From an uncultured Sutterella sp. (GTDB taxonomy: Bacteria > Pseudomonadota > Gammaproteobacteria > Burkholderiales > Burkholderiaceae_F), in contig USAL01000031.1 in the NCBI GenBank assembly GCA_900552545.1, positions 1 to 16,601 of the forward strand: a stretch of 16,601 nt of DNA, in the 5' to 3' direction. Each line of letters opens with the position of its first letter. Position 1 is the stretch's first letter. A program made the translations under genes and the position numbers. The notes beneath the pieces were generated by a model. The model was given only the letters and a program-made list of their open reading frames with translations. It ran no database searches and was not told the origin of the DNA. This document shows, piece after piece, positions 6,836 through 13,341 of the stretch.

Positions 6836-7627
6836 CTAGCCTTCCTCCTCATCGGAATCATCGAATTCGGGCGGCTTTCTGCGGCCGAAGAGCTTCACGC
6901 AGATGATGCCTGCTTCGTAGAGCACGATGAGCGGCACCGCGAGAAGAAGCTGACTCAGCACGTCGGGCGGCGTGAAAATGGCCGCCAGAATGAAGGCGCC
7001 CACAATCACGAAGGGACGGGCCTTCACGAGCTTTTCCTTGCTTGCCAGGCCGACGTAGTTGAGCACCATCACGAGGATGGGCACTTCAAACGTGATGCCG
7101 AAGGCAAAGAACATCGTCAGAACGAAGCTGAAATAGCTGTCGATGTCGGGCGCGAAGTTCACCGAATCCGGCGAGAAGCCCGCGATGAACTTGAAGACCA
7201 TGCCGAAGACGATGAAGTAGCAGTAGGCCATGCCGAGCGCAAACATCACCACGCCCGAGATGATCACGGGCAGCGCCAGGCGCTTTTCACGGCGATAGAG
7301 CGCCGGGGCGATGTAGGCCCAGAGCTGGTAGAGCACTACGGGCAGCGCAATCACAAACGCCACGAAGAGCGTCACCTTGAGCGGCACCATGAAGGGCGCC
7401 ACGACGCCCGTTGCGAGCAGCTTCACGCCCTGGGGCAGCGCCACCATGAGCGGCCTCGACAGGAAGTCGAAGATCTGCTTCATGAAGGGCGACAGGCAGG
7501 CGAAAATAATGAGCACCGCGAGCGCCGCCTTGACAGTGCGGTTGCGCAATTCAACCAAATGGGCCACGAGCGGCTGCTCGTTGGCGGGATCGTCCGGCCC
7601 CTCAATCGCCTTGGGATTGTCTGCCAT
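6836..7627 (-). CDS. tatC: TatC, Sec-independent protein translocase subunit
   Basis: TatC is the inner-membrane receptor that recognises twin-arginine signal peptides and nucleates the TatA pore. The protein is 263 residues with six predicted membrane segments. The N-terminal cytoplasmic motif LVAHLVELRNR is the conserved HLxELRxR signature, and FAFGITFEVPILVMVLNYVG carries the conserved FE-P segment involved in signal binding. The C-terminal tail FGRRKPPEFDDSDEEEG is acidic and cytoplasmic. It is last in the hisE-hinT-tatA-tatB-tatC series, 47 bases after tatB. The ribosome-binding site is weak (CTGAAG), but the start gives normal family length. A terminator-like hairpin follows at 6767-6804. 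Identity is firm. Confidence 0.97.
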   Translation of the reverse strand: MADNPKAIEGPDDPANEQPLVAHLVELRNRTVKAALAVLIIFACLSPFMKQIFDFLSRPLMVALPQGVKLLATGVVAPFMVPLKVTLFVAFVIALPVVLYQLWAYIAPALYRREKRLALPVIISGVVMFALGMAYCYFIVFGMVFKFIAGFSPDSVNFAPDIDSYFSFVLTMFFAFGITFEVPILVMVLNYVGLASKEKLVKARPFVIVGAFILAAIFTPPDVLSQLLLAVPLIVLYEAGIICVKLFGRRKPPEFDDSDEEEG

Positions 7628-7674
7628 GTTGCTTCAGTCTTGGAAACACAGTGTCCGAAAAATTCCGCATCCGC

Positions 7675-8340
7675 CTAGCGGTAGATGCGCACGCGGTTGG
7701 AGCGGGCACGCGCAGCGAACTTGCGGTTGGTGCCGCCCAGCTGCGGAGAGCGGTCGCCCAACTCCGCCTTGAGGCGCTCGACCTGTTCGGCAAGCTCGTC
7801 GATCGAGGGACCGCACTTGTAGCGGCGCTCGAAGGTCGTCTTCTTGCCGTCGTCGTCGGTGTAGGGCTCCTCGTTGCTGTACCAGCCGTAGAAGTCGTCG
7901 ACGGGACTCTCGTCGGCCGCACCAGCCGTGCTCGAAGCGTCGCTCGAAACCTCGTTGACGCCCGAGATCGCCTGCGCATCATCGGCCGTGCTCTTCGCGG
8001 ACGGATCCTTCGTTGCCTCGTCGAACGCCTTGGACATTTCGCCCGCGGCGTCGTTGACGTCCTTCTGCAGATCCTGCACGCTCTTTTCGATCTGGTTGGC
8101 CTCGCCCTTGATCGTCTTGGTGAGATCATCGGCAACGCCCTTGGCCTCGTCCTGGATCTTCTTGAGTTCCGAGAGCTCGGCCTCGCGTTCGATGTCGCTC
8201 TTGACCTGCTGGACCATGCGCTGCGCCTTGCCAAGCCACTGTCCGGCGGTGCGGGCCACCGTAGGCAGCCGCTCGGGGCCCAGGACCACGAGCGCCACGG
8301 CGCCGATCATGACCAGCTCAGAGAAACCGAAATCAAACAT
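7675..8340 (-). CDS. tatB: TatB, Sec-independent protein translocase subunit
   Basis: TatB binds TatC and passes substrates to TatA. The N-terminal helix MFDFGFSELVMIGAVALVVL followed by GPERLP is diagnostic, with the conserved Glu8 and Gly-Pro hinge. An amphipathic helix follows (TVARTAGQWLGKAQRMVQQV), then a charged helical region to about residue 100. The protein is 221 residues, longer than most TatB. The extra C-terminal part has a Ser/Ala/Asp-rich linker (about 105-150), a YGWYSNEEPYTDDDGKKTTF stretch and a possible coiled coil (IDELAEQVERLKAELGD) ending in a basic tail. The start is supported by family similarity; the ribosome-binding site ACGGAAT is very close to the ATG and weak. It is separated from tatA by 356 bases of hairpin-rich DNA. 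Confidence 0.95.
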   Translation of the reverse strand: MFDFGFSELVMIGAVALVVLGPERLPTVARTAGQWLGKAQRMVQQVKSDIEREAELSELKKIQDEAKGVADDLTKTIKGEANQIEKSVQDLQKDVNDAAGEMSKAFDEATKDPSAKSTADDAQAISGVNEVSSDASSTAGAADESPVDDFYGWYSNEEPYTDDDGKKTTFERRYKCGPSIDELAEQVERLKAELGDRSPQLGGTNRKFAARARSNRVRIYR

Positions 8341-8696
8341 ATTCCGTCAACGATAGAGACCAGGCACGCACGCATCGGAGCAGCCGCACCGATCCGATGC
8401 CTTAACGCCTGCGGCCGCACGGCCCTTCATGAAAGGGCCGGCAGCTTTCGGCAGGCTGCACGGTCGGACAGAGCCGCCCGCTTCGGGCGGGCAGGAATTG
8501 GTGAATGTCTCACAAACAGCGCACGTCCATCTGCCTAAAGGTAAAGGGGTAAAGGCAACTCGATCCGCACGCAGGTCGTGAAGAGGAAAAAGAAACGGCA
8601 GGAAAGGAAATCAAAGCTGCATTGAAGCCCAGTGCGATTTCCCTTCTCAGGCGCAGGCGGCGCTCGAAGCGAGCGCCTGCCGCAGCCCGATTCCGA
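8341..8696 (-). other. Hairpin-rich intergenic region between tatA and tatB
   Basis: No protein gene is credible here, although tatA and tatB are usually adjacent. Three clear inverted repeats are visible: GGCGCTCG-CTT-CGAGCGCC (8677-8659) just after the tatA stop; CCGCCCG-AAG-CGGGCGG-type arms (8490-8474); and GGCCCTT/AAGGGCC (8439-8421). A weaker GCAGC/GCTGC pair lies at 8441-8459. None is followed by a proper T-tract, so these are not classical terminators. They may block 3' exonucleases and stabilise tatA mRNA, or dampen transcription into tatB. A separate tatB promoter is possible but none is clear. Confidence 0.5.
8653..8680 (-). promoter_or_regulatory. Strong hairpin directly after tatA
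   Basis: An 8-bp perfect G/C-rich stem (8659-8666 with 8670-8677) and a 3-base loop, plus a flanking GCA/TGC pair, lie within 20 bases of the tatA stop. There is no T-run after it. Its position fits an mRNA-stabilising or partial-termination element. Confidence 0.5.
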
Positions 8697-8957
8697 TTAA
8701 GCCTCGGTCTTTTCCTTGGCCTTGACGTCGACAGCGTCGGTCGTCGCCGTGCTCTTGGCAGCGGCTTCGGAAGCAACCTGCTTGGGAGCTTCTTCGGTCT
8801 TCTTGGCGCCCTGATCGTCGCCTTCCTTCATGCCTTCCTTGAAGCCCTTGATGGCTCCGCCGAGGTCCTTGCCCATGTTCTTGAGCTTGCCGGTACCGAA
8901 GACGAGGACGACGATGGCGAGAACGATCAGCCAGTGCCAGATAGAAAGAGAACCCAT
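8697..8957 (-). CDS. tatA: TatA, pore-forming Tat translocase subunit
   Basis: TatA oligomerises to let folded proteins cross the inner membrane. The protein is 86 residues. The N-terminal membrane helix IWHWLIVLAIVVLVF is followed by the hinge FGTGKLKNMGKDLGGAIKGF and the amphipathic helix of the family, then a Lys/Glu/Ala-rich tail. The combination with the tatB and tatC genes downstream separates it from TatB, which has the GPERLP form. AGGAG lies six bases before the ATG. It is preceded by hinT and hisE. A hairpin-rich 356-base region follows before tatB, which may let tatA be made in excess, as the Tat system requires. Confidence 0.96.
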   Translation of the reverse strand: MGSLSIWHWLIVLAIVVLVFGTGKLKNMGKDLGGAIKGFKEGMKEGDDQGAKKTEEAPKQVASEAAAKSTATTDAVDVKAKEKTEA

Positions 8958-9008
8958 TGCTTACTCCTAGGTGACTTTGGGTGGATGAAATTTGCTTAGG
9001 CATCACCG

Positions 9009-9031
9009 GCAGCCCTCAAAAGGCGGGCTGC
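9009..9031 (-). promoter_or_regulatory. Hairpin between hinT and tatA
   Basis: GCAGCCC (9031-9025) and GGGCTGC (9015-9009) form a 7-bp stem in the 104-base hinT-tatA gap, without a T-tract. It may be a partial terminator, a processing site, or simply a folded leader before tatA. Confidence 0.4.
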
Positions 9032-9061
9032 GGCGGATAAAAAACCTTCAGTAGACGCGCC

Positions 9062-9403
9062 TTATTCCTTCCAGGGGCGCGGGCCGCCGAGCACGTGAAT
9101 GTGCAGATGCGGCACTTCCTGGCCGCCGTCGCGGCCGGTGTTGATGACGGTTCTGAAGCCGTTCGCGCAGCCTTCCTGCTTGGCAAGCTGCGGCACGAGG
9201 TTGATCATTTTACCCAAGAGTGCGGCATCTTCGGGTTTGGCCGCAGCCAGGGACTCGATGTGCTGCTTGGGAATAATCAGAAAATGCACGGGCGCCTTGG
9301 GGTTGATGTCGCGGAAGGCGAGCACGTCGTCGTCTTCATAGACCTTGCTGCTGCCGATTTCGCCGCGCGCAATCTTGCAGAAAATACAATCATCGAGCTG
9401 CAT
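9062..9403 (-). CDS. hinT: HinT-type histidine triad (HIT) nucleotide-binding protein
   Basis: A 113-residue HIT protein. Hint-type members hydrolyse purine nucleoside phosphoramidates and aminoacyl-adenylates in the cytoplasm. The N-terminus DDCIFCKIARGEI with its CxxC pair, the central FRDINPKAPVHFLIIPKQHI and the C-terminal catalytic triad HLHIHVLGG are all present. The length is normal for the family. AAGGA lies nine bases before the ATG. It sits 39 bases after hisE and before tatA. hisE, a HIT gene and tat genes are often neighbours in betaproteobacteria; this is conserved order rather than proof of shared function. Confidence 0.95.
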   Translation of the reverse strand: MQLDDCIFCKIARGEIGSSKVYEDDDVLAFRDINPKAPVHFLIIPKQHIESLAAAKPEDAALLGKMINLVPQLAKQEGCANGFRTVINTGRDGGQEVPHLHIHVLGGPRPWKE

Positions 9404-9442
9404 GATGCTTGATCCTTGTGTGTGGGTTGATCCCGTTTGCTG

Positions 9443-9805
9443 TCATTTGCCGCGGGAGAGCTTCTCGGCAATCCCGCTCGTGCCCTCGCGTCTTTCGAGC
9501 TCGGCGAGCACTTGTTCAGGACGCAGATTGTAGTGCGCAAGCATCACGAGGGTATGAAACCAAAGATCGGCCGTCTCGTAGATGATGTCGCGCTGCGAGC
9601 TGTCCTTGGCGGCCATGATGCATTCGGCCGCCTCCTCGCCGATCTTCTTCAACATGCCGTCGGGGGCCTTGGAAAAGAGCTTGGCGACGTAGCTCGTCGT
9701 CGGATCGGCGCCCTTGCGGCTTTCAATCACGTCGGCCACGGCCGACAGCACGCCGCTCACATCGTGATCGGGCATGTCGAGAGATACCTTTTCGTGCTCA
9801 GACAT
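9443..9805 (-). CDS. hisE: Phosphoribosyl-ATP pyrophosphatase
   Basis: HisE catalyses the second step of histidine synthesis, cleaving pyrophosphate from phosphoribosyl-ATP. The 120-residue protein matches the all-alpha MazG-like fold. The segment KKIGEEAAECIMAAKD supplies the ExxE metal-binding residues and IIYETADLWFHTLVMLAHY the downstream ExxD pair; SYVAKLFSKAPDGMLKKIGE is the typical HisE lead-in. The frame stays open upstream to 9976 into the tRNA, but the ATG at 9805 (MSEHEKVSL) is chosen: it has GGAG 10 bases upstream, a promoter-like TAAAAT at 9839-9834, and avoids the terminator. No other his gene lies next to it in this window, so hisE is split from any hisI or hisF. It heads the hisE-hinT-tatABC series. 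Confidence 0.95.
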   Translation of the reverse strand: MSEHEKVSLDMPDHDVSGVLSAVADVIESRKGADPTTSYVAKLFSKAPDGMLKKIGEEAAECIMAAKDSSQRDIIYETADLWFHTLVMLAHYNLRPEQVLAELERREGTSGIAEKLSRGK

Positions 9806-9833
9806 CGTTGTCAGACTCCATTTCAGCCCCCGC

Positions 9834-9839
9834 ATTTTA
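9834..9839 (-). promoter_or_regulatory. Probable -10 box of the hisE-hinT-tat operon
   Basis: TAAAAT in the context GGTTAAAATGC lies 28 bases before the hisE ATG and downstream of the tRNA-Met terminator, where a promoter is required. The -35 region is a poor match to TTGACA. Confidence 0.45.
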
Positions 9840-9896
9840 ACCGAGCAGCCGCAGGCATCCACCCGCGGCGGGCGGTGCGCCCGGCGGGCAGATACG

Positions 9897-9927
9897 AAAA
9901 AAGCCGCGATCTGCTTGATCGGCGGCT
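9897..9927 (-). terminator. Rho-independent terminator of tRNA-Met
   Basis: On the minus strand AGCCGCCGATC (9927-9917) pairs with GATCGCGGCT (9911-9902), with one bulged base and a 5-base loop, followed by six T (9902-9897). It starts 17 bases after the tRNA 3' end. Confidence 0.88.
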
Positions 9928-9943
9928 TTCTTCTGGAATTGGG

Positions 9944-10020
9944 TGGTGGCGCATCACGGACTCGAACCGCGGACACAAGGATTATGATTCCTCTGCTCTA
10001 ACCGACTGAGCTAATGCGCC
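9944..10020 (-). tRNA. tRNA-Met (anticodon CAT)
   Basis: A 77-base cloverleaf. Acceptor GGCGCAT (10020-10014) pairs with ATGCGCC (9954-9948), followed by A and encoded CCA (to 9944). The anticodon CAT is at 9986-9984 in the loop ATCATAA. The first base pair is a normal G-C pair, so it is not initiator tRNA. A CAT anticodon can also belong to the lysidine-modified tRNA-Ile2; the GGAATCATAATCC anticodon arm fits elongator Met better. Confidence 0.9.
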
Positions 10021-10039
10021 AAACCGAATTGAGTATGGG

Positions 10040-10068
10040 ATTATGTCACCAACTTTTTGGTTTGTCAA
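10040..10068 (-). promoter_or_regulatory. Promoter of tRNA-Met, overlapping the mlaB stop codon
   Basis: Perfect -35 TTGACA (10068-10063), a 17-base spacer and -10 CATAAT (10045-10040), ending 20 bases before the tRNA. The TGA inside TTGACA is the mlaB stop codon (10067-10065). Layout is identical to the tRNA-Lys promoter. Confidence 0.85.
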
Positions 10069-10364
10069 GACTTTTCGGCTTCCGCCTTCGGCGCCGGTGC
10101 ATCGACAAAGGCGGTGATGAGGTTTCGGACGCCGTAGAGGCGCGCCAGCGTCATCATCTGTTCGGGCACGCCCGAAAGCCGCGGCGTGCGGCCAGCGGCC
10201 TGCACCGCGCGAATCCAGGCGAGCACGATCGCCACGGCCGACGAGTCGAGCGTGGTCACGTTCGAGAGATCGAGCGCGTCGTCGCCCGCGTGAACCGCGG
10301 CGAGGATTTCACCCTTGACGGACGTCGCGTTGCCGCGGGTGATCTTTTCTTCCTTGACGAGCAT
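10065..10364 (-). CDS. mlaB: MlaB, STAS-domain subunit of the Mla phospholipid transporter
   Basis: MlaB binds the MlaF ATPase on the cytoplasmic side and stabilises the MlaFEDB complex. The protein is 99 residues. Its core ALDLSNVTTLDSSAVAIVLA is the STAS-domain strand-loop-helix with the Asp-Ser-Ser motif; RTPRLSGVPEQMMTLARLYG is the second half of the fold. The short Ala/Pro/Glu/Lys-rich C-terminus is not conserved. It starts 24 bases after mlaC, with AAGGGA upstream of the ATG, and is last in the operon. Its stop codon lies inside the -35 box of the tRNA-Met promoter. Small STAS proteins are divergent, so the name rests on both sequence and position. Confidence 0.9.
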   Translation of the reverse strand: MLVKEEKITRGNATSVKGEILAAVHAGDDALDLSNVTTLDSSAVAIVLAWIRAVQAAGRTPRLSGVPEQMMTLARLYGVRNLITAFVDAPAPKAEAEKS

Positions 10365-10388
10365 GACTTCGTCCCTTGGGTCTCAAGA

Positions 10389-11054
10389 CTACTTCTGCGC
10401 GGGGGCGGCGCCGCCCGCGGCTTCGGCATTCTTTTCACGCAACGACTTGATGAGGCCTTCGATCCCCGACTGGTTCACGACGCTTGCAAACTGCGTGCGG
10501 TAGTTGTTCACAAGCCAAATGCCCTCGACGTCGACGTCGATGATGCGCCAGTGGCCGTCAACCTTCTTCAGGCGGTAGTTGATGCGGGTGTCGGGCTTGC
10601 CCGGCGAGACGAGAAGCGTGCGCACGATGGCATCCGTCTTCGTAGGCTTGACGCGGTTGGGCGCAAGCTTCACGCTCTGATCCTTCACCGTGGCCAGCGC
10701 GCCCGAATAGACGCGGATCAGCTGCTCGCGAAAGAGCTTCTGAAGTTCCGTGCGCTGCGCATCGCTCGCCTGGCGCCACTTGGGGCCCACGGCCGTGCGG
10801 GTCATGCGCAGGAAATCGACCACCGGCATCACCTTCTCGTCGACGAACTTCTGCACGCGCTGCGCGTCGGCCGCCGCAAGGCTGCTGTCGGCGCGGATCG
10901 CATCAAGGATGTCGTTGGTGATTGCCATCACCCACGCTTCGGGATCGCCCGTATCGTCGCCGACGCCCGCGGCGCAAAGAGGCATCGAGACAATGCCCGA
11001 ACCAGCAAGAAACACGCCGGCGGCGGCTCCGATCAAAGAACGACGGGTAATCAT
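10389..11054 (-). CDS. mlaC: MlaC, periplasmic phospholipid carrier, with twin-arginine-like signal
   Basis: MlaC shuttles phospholipids through the periplasm between the outer-membrane MlaA complex and the inner-membrane MlaFEDB complex. The protein is 221 residues. Residues 1-30 are the export signal, MITRRSLIGAAAGVFLAGSG then a segment ending in PLCA-AG. The TRRSLIG motif fits the twin-arginine consensus (S/T-R-R-x-hydrophobic), and tatABC is encoded nearby. The mature part has VDFLRMTRTAVGPKWRQASD, LQKLFREQLIRVYSGALATV and KVDGHWRIIDVDVEGIWLVN, all typical of MlaC/Ttg2D. The C-terminus is an Ala/Glu-rich tail. AAGGA lies nine bases before the ATG. mlaA precedes by 54 bases. Family call firm; export route is inferred from the motif. 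Confidence 0.95.
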   Translation of the reverse strand: MITRRSLIGAAAGVFLAGSGIVSMPLCAAGVGDDTGDPEAWVMAITNDILDAIRADSSLAAADAQRVQKFVDEKVMPVVDFLRMTRTAVGPKWRQASDAQRTELQKLFREQLIRVYSGALATVKDQSVKLAPNRVKPTKTDAIVRTLLVSPGKPDTRINYRLKKVDGHWRIIDVDVEGIWLVNNYRTQFASVVNQSGIEGLIKSLREKNAEAAGGAAPAQK

Positions 11055-11108
11055 GGTCTTTCTTCCTTCAATACGAATGTTCCAAAGTCTAGTCCCGCAA
11101 GGTCCTGC

Positions 11109-11912
11109 CTACTTGGCCGCGGCGGCATCATCGGCCGCCTCACCTTCGGCTTCCCCTGCTTCCTCGGCTTCCGCCGGATCCTCGGGGAACATGTCCTCGA
11201 GCGACTCAAGCGGCGGATTGCCGTCGTAGACCGCGTTCTGGCGGTTCGCAAGGTACGCCTCGCGCGCCATCAGGTAGGGATCCACGGCGCCCTTGAGAAG
11301 GTCGGTCGCTGGCAGCAGCCGCTCGCGCAGGTCGACCACCTTGAGGCCCCAGAGCCCCCACTCGACCGCGCCCTCGTCGGCATAGGTCATGGGCTCGCTG
11401 AAGTAGTCCACGACGAGGCCGCTTGCGTCGCGCACGCTCGAGGGACCCACGAAGGGAATGACGAAATACGGGCCCGAGCCCACGCCCCAGACGGCAAGGG
11501 TCTGTCCGAAGTCTTCGGCGCGCTCGGGCTGGTTGCCGGCCTTGCCTGCAACGTCAAAGAGGCCGCCCACGCCCAGCGTCGTGTTGATCATCAGGCGAAA
11601 AAGCGAGGCAAGCGCCCCCTCGCCCTTGCCCTGCAGGGCGTTGTTGAGAATGTTCGAGGGCTCGCCGAGGTTCACGAAGACGTTGCCGACGCTGTCGCGC
11701 ATCACCTGCGGCACCGCCCACTGATAGCCCTTGGCGATCGGGCGCAGCACGAGCGAGTCGAACTTCTGGTTGAAGGCGAAGGTGTTGCGGTTCATCTTCT
11801 CCCAGGGATCGTGCGGATCGCTTCCGGCTCCCTCGGGGATCTGGGCGCAGCCTGCGAGCGCAAGCGCCGCCGCCAGCCCGAGAAGCGCTCCCTTCGCGCG
11901 CAATTTGAACAT
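11109..11912 (-). CDS. mlaA: MlaA (VacJ), outer-membrane lipoprotein of the Mla system
   Basis: MlaA sits in the outer membrane with porins and removes phospholipids that reach the outer leaflet. The protein is 267 residues. Residues 1-21 form a lipoprotein signal with lipobox LAGC; Cys21 would be acylated. The start of the domain, HDPWEKMNRNTFAFNQKFD, and the segments VFVNLGEPSNILNNALQGK, INTTLGVGGLFDVAGKAG and FGQTLAVWGVGSGPYFVIPF are the conserved VacJ core. After about residue 230 comes a Glu/Ala-rich low-complexity tail (AEEAGEAEGEAADDAAAAK), not part of the fold. mlaA lies inside the mla operon, as in Burkholderia, whereas in E. coli it is separate. The ribosome-binding site is weak. 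Confidence 0.96.
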   Translation of the reverse strand: MFKLRAKGALLGLAAALALAGCAQIPEGAGSDPHDPWEKMNRNTFAFNQKFDSLVLRPIAKGYQWAVPQVMRDSVGNVFVNLGEPSNILNNALQGKGEGALASLFRLMINTTLGVGGLFDVAGKAGNQPERAEDFGQTLAVWGVGSGPYFVIPFVGPSSVRDASGLVVDYFSEPMTYADEGAVEWGLWGLKVVDLRERLLPATDLLKGAVDPYLMAREAYLANRQNAVYDGNPPLESLEDMFPEDPAEAEEAGEAEGEAADDAAAAK

Positions 11913-11954
11913 GTCTTTCTACCCGTTTGACTAGTTGTTGATGTCTTTGCGCGT

Positions 11955-12431
11955 CTACTGCGCGTCCGAGCCGCCCTTTTCGGCAAACGAATACAGGAAC
12001 TGGCTGATGAGGTTTTCAAGCACCAGCGCCGACTGCGTCATTTCGATGCGGCTGCCGGGCTCAAGATTGCCGTCTTCGCCCCCCGGCGCGATGCCGATGT
12101 ACTGCTCGCCCAAAAGGCCCGAGGTGAGGATCTTGGCCGAGCTGTCCACGGGGAACTTGTACTGGCTGTCGAGATCCATCACCACCTTCGCCTGGAAGGT
12201 CTGCGCATCAAAGGCAATCGAGCGCACGCGGCCCACGACGACGCCCGCGCTCTTTACCGGTGCGCGGGCCTTGAGGCCGCCGATGTCGTCAAAGTTTGCC
12301 GTCACCTCGTAGGTCTGGGCGCCCCAACTGAAGTTGCCGAGATTGGCCGCCTTGAGCGAGACGAAAAGCAGCGCGGCAAAGCCGAGCAGTACGAACAACC
12401 CGACGAGAAATTCCAAAGACTTGCGTTCCAT
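11955..12431 (-). CDS. mlaD: MlaD, MCE-domain substrate-binding subunit
   Basis: MlaD is anchored in the inner membrane and forms the periplasmic hexameric ring through which phospholipids pass to or from MlaC. The protein is 158 residues. The membrane anchor is at about residues 8-28 (LVGLFVLLGFAALLFVSL). The MCE domain covers about 38-118 and contains TYEVTANFDDIGGLKARAPV, KSAGVVVGRVRSIAFD and ILTSGLLGEQYIGIAPGG. The C-terminal helix, SALVLENLISQFLYSF, provides the hydrophobic lining of the pore in MlaD. Length is normal for the family. It is separated from mlaE by 115 bases, the largest gap in this operon; mlaA follows after 42 bases. Confidence 0.96.
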   Translation of the reverse strand: MERKSLEFLVGLFVLLGFAALLFVSLKAANLGNFSWGAQTYEVTANFDDIGGLKARAPVKSAGVVVGRVRSIAFDAQTFQAKVVMDLDSQYKFPVDSSAKILTSGLLGEQYIGIAPGGEDGNLEPGSRIEMTQSALVLENLISQFLYSFAEKGGSDAQ

Positions 12432-12478
12432 GATCTAGTTTCGCCCTTCGTGTCTGTTCTGTTTGTGTGTTCCTGCGT

Positions 12479-12521
12479 CGCCCGAGGCCGCGGAAAGCCG
12501 CAAGGGCCTGCGCCGCGGGCG
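12479..12521 (-). repeat. GC-rich inverted repeat in the mlaE-mlaD gap
   Basis: CGCCCG (12521-12516) and CGGGCG (12484-12479) can close a stem-loop rich in further G/C pairing. The 115-base gap (12432-12546) also has an A5T5 stretch just after mlaE. No T-tract follows the hairpin, so it is not a clear terminator. Confidence 0.35.
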
Positions 12522-12546
12522 CCTGAAAAATTTTTGTTTGCCGTCC

Positions 12547-13341
12547 TCAAAGTCCCGAGAACATGTTGGCCGTCATGATGAAGTCAAGCCCCAAAACGAG
12601 AAGCGAGCTCACCACCACCGTGCGCGTCGTCGCCCGCGAGACGCCGTCGGGCGTTGGACGGGCGCTGTAGCCCTGAAAGAGCGCCACAAGCCCCACGGCC
12701 GCACCGAAGACGATCGACTTGATGACGCCGTTCAAAACGTCGGTGTAGAAGTCGACGCCGCTTTGCATCTGCGACCAGAAGGCGCCGTTGTCGGTGCCGA
12801 TCAGGCCCACGCCGACGATCCAGGAGCCGAAGATGCCCATCGCTGAGAAAATGAGCGCAAGCACCGGCATCGAGATCATCACGCCCGCAAAGCGCGGCGC
12901 CATGATGCGGCGGATGGGATCAACGCCCATCATCTCCATGGCCGCCAGCTGCTCGCCTGCGCGCATGAGGCCGATTTCCGCCGTAAGCGACGTACCCGCG
13001 CGGCCAGCGAACAAGAGCGCCGTCACCACGGGTCCCAGCTCACGCATCAGGGCCAGCGCCACCAGCACGCCCAGCGCCTGTTCGCTGCCGTAGCGCACCA
13101 GAATGTAGTAGCCCTGCAGGCCCAGCACGAACCCCACGAAGAGGCCCGAGACCGAGATGATCACAAGCGAATAGTTCCCGATGAAGTGCACCTGCTGCAC
13201 GATGAGGAAAAAGCGCACAAGCGACGCCGGGATCTGCCGCACGACGGCAAGCGAAAAGAGCGTCATGCGCCCGATGCCGCGCATTTCGCGAATGAACCAG
13301 GTCCCGAGCGCGGCCACGATCCTGTAGAGAAATCCGATCAT
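12547..13341 (-). CDS. mlaE: MlaE, permease subunit of the Mla phospholipid transporter
   Basis: MlaE is the inner-membrane permease of the MlaFEDB ABC transporter. The protein is 264 residues with the five-to-six-helix layout of the family. Diagnostic segments are FVGFVLGLQGYYILVRYGSE, LVALALMRELGPVVTALLFA, the following GRAGTSLTAEIGLMRAGEQL and AMEMMGVDPIRRIMAPRFAG, which carry the coupling-helix contacts to MlaF. The start codon overlaps the mlaF stop (ATGA at 13341-13338), which indicates coupled translation. An N-terminal amphipathic segment precedes the first membrane helix. Identity is firm; the direction of phospholipid flow in Mla is taken from family work, not from this sequence. 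Confidence 0.97.
   Translation of the reverse strand: MIGFLYRIVAALGTWFIREMRGIGRMTLFSLAVVRQIPASLVRFFLIVQQVHFIGNYSLVIISVSGLFVGFVLGLQGYYILVRYGSEQALGVLVALALMRELGPVVTALLFAGRAGTSLTAEIGLMRAGEQLAAMEMMGVDPIRRIMAPRFAGVMISMPVLALIFSAMGIFGSWIVGVGLIGTDNGAFWSQMQSGVDFYTDVLNGVIKSIVFGAAVGLVALFQGYSARPTPDGVSRATTRTVVVSSLLVLGLDFIMTANMFSGL

Noticed and set aside
7602..8234. A 210-codon arginine-rich frame on the same strand as tatB
   Set aside because: Out-of-frame shadow of tatB with Arg/Ser-rich composition; tatB is clearly the real gene.
9806..9976. Longer hisE starting at 9976
   Set aside because: The extension would be translated from the tRNA-Met 3' end and through its terminator; the HisE fold begins after 9805.
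10014..11930. A 638-codon open frame on the plus strand across mlaB, mlaC and mlaA
   Set aside because: It is antisense to three well-recognised genes, begins in the tRNA, has a His/Arg/Ala-rich composition typical of GC-rich shadow frames, and resembles no family.
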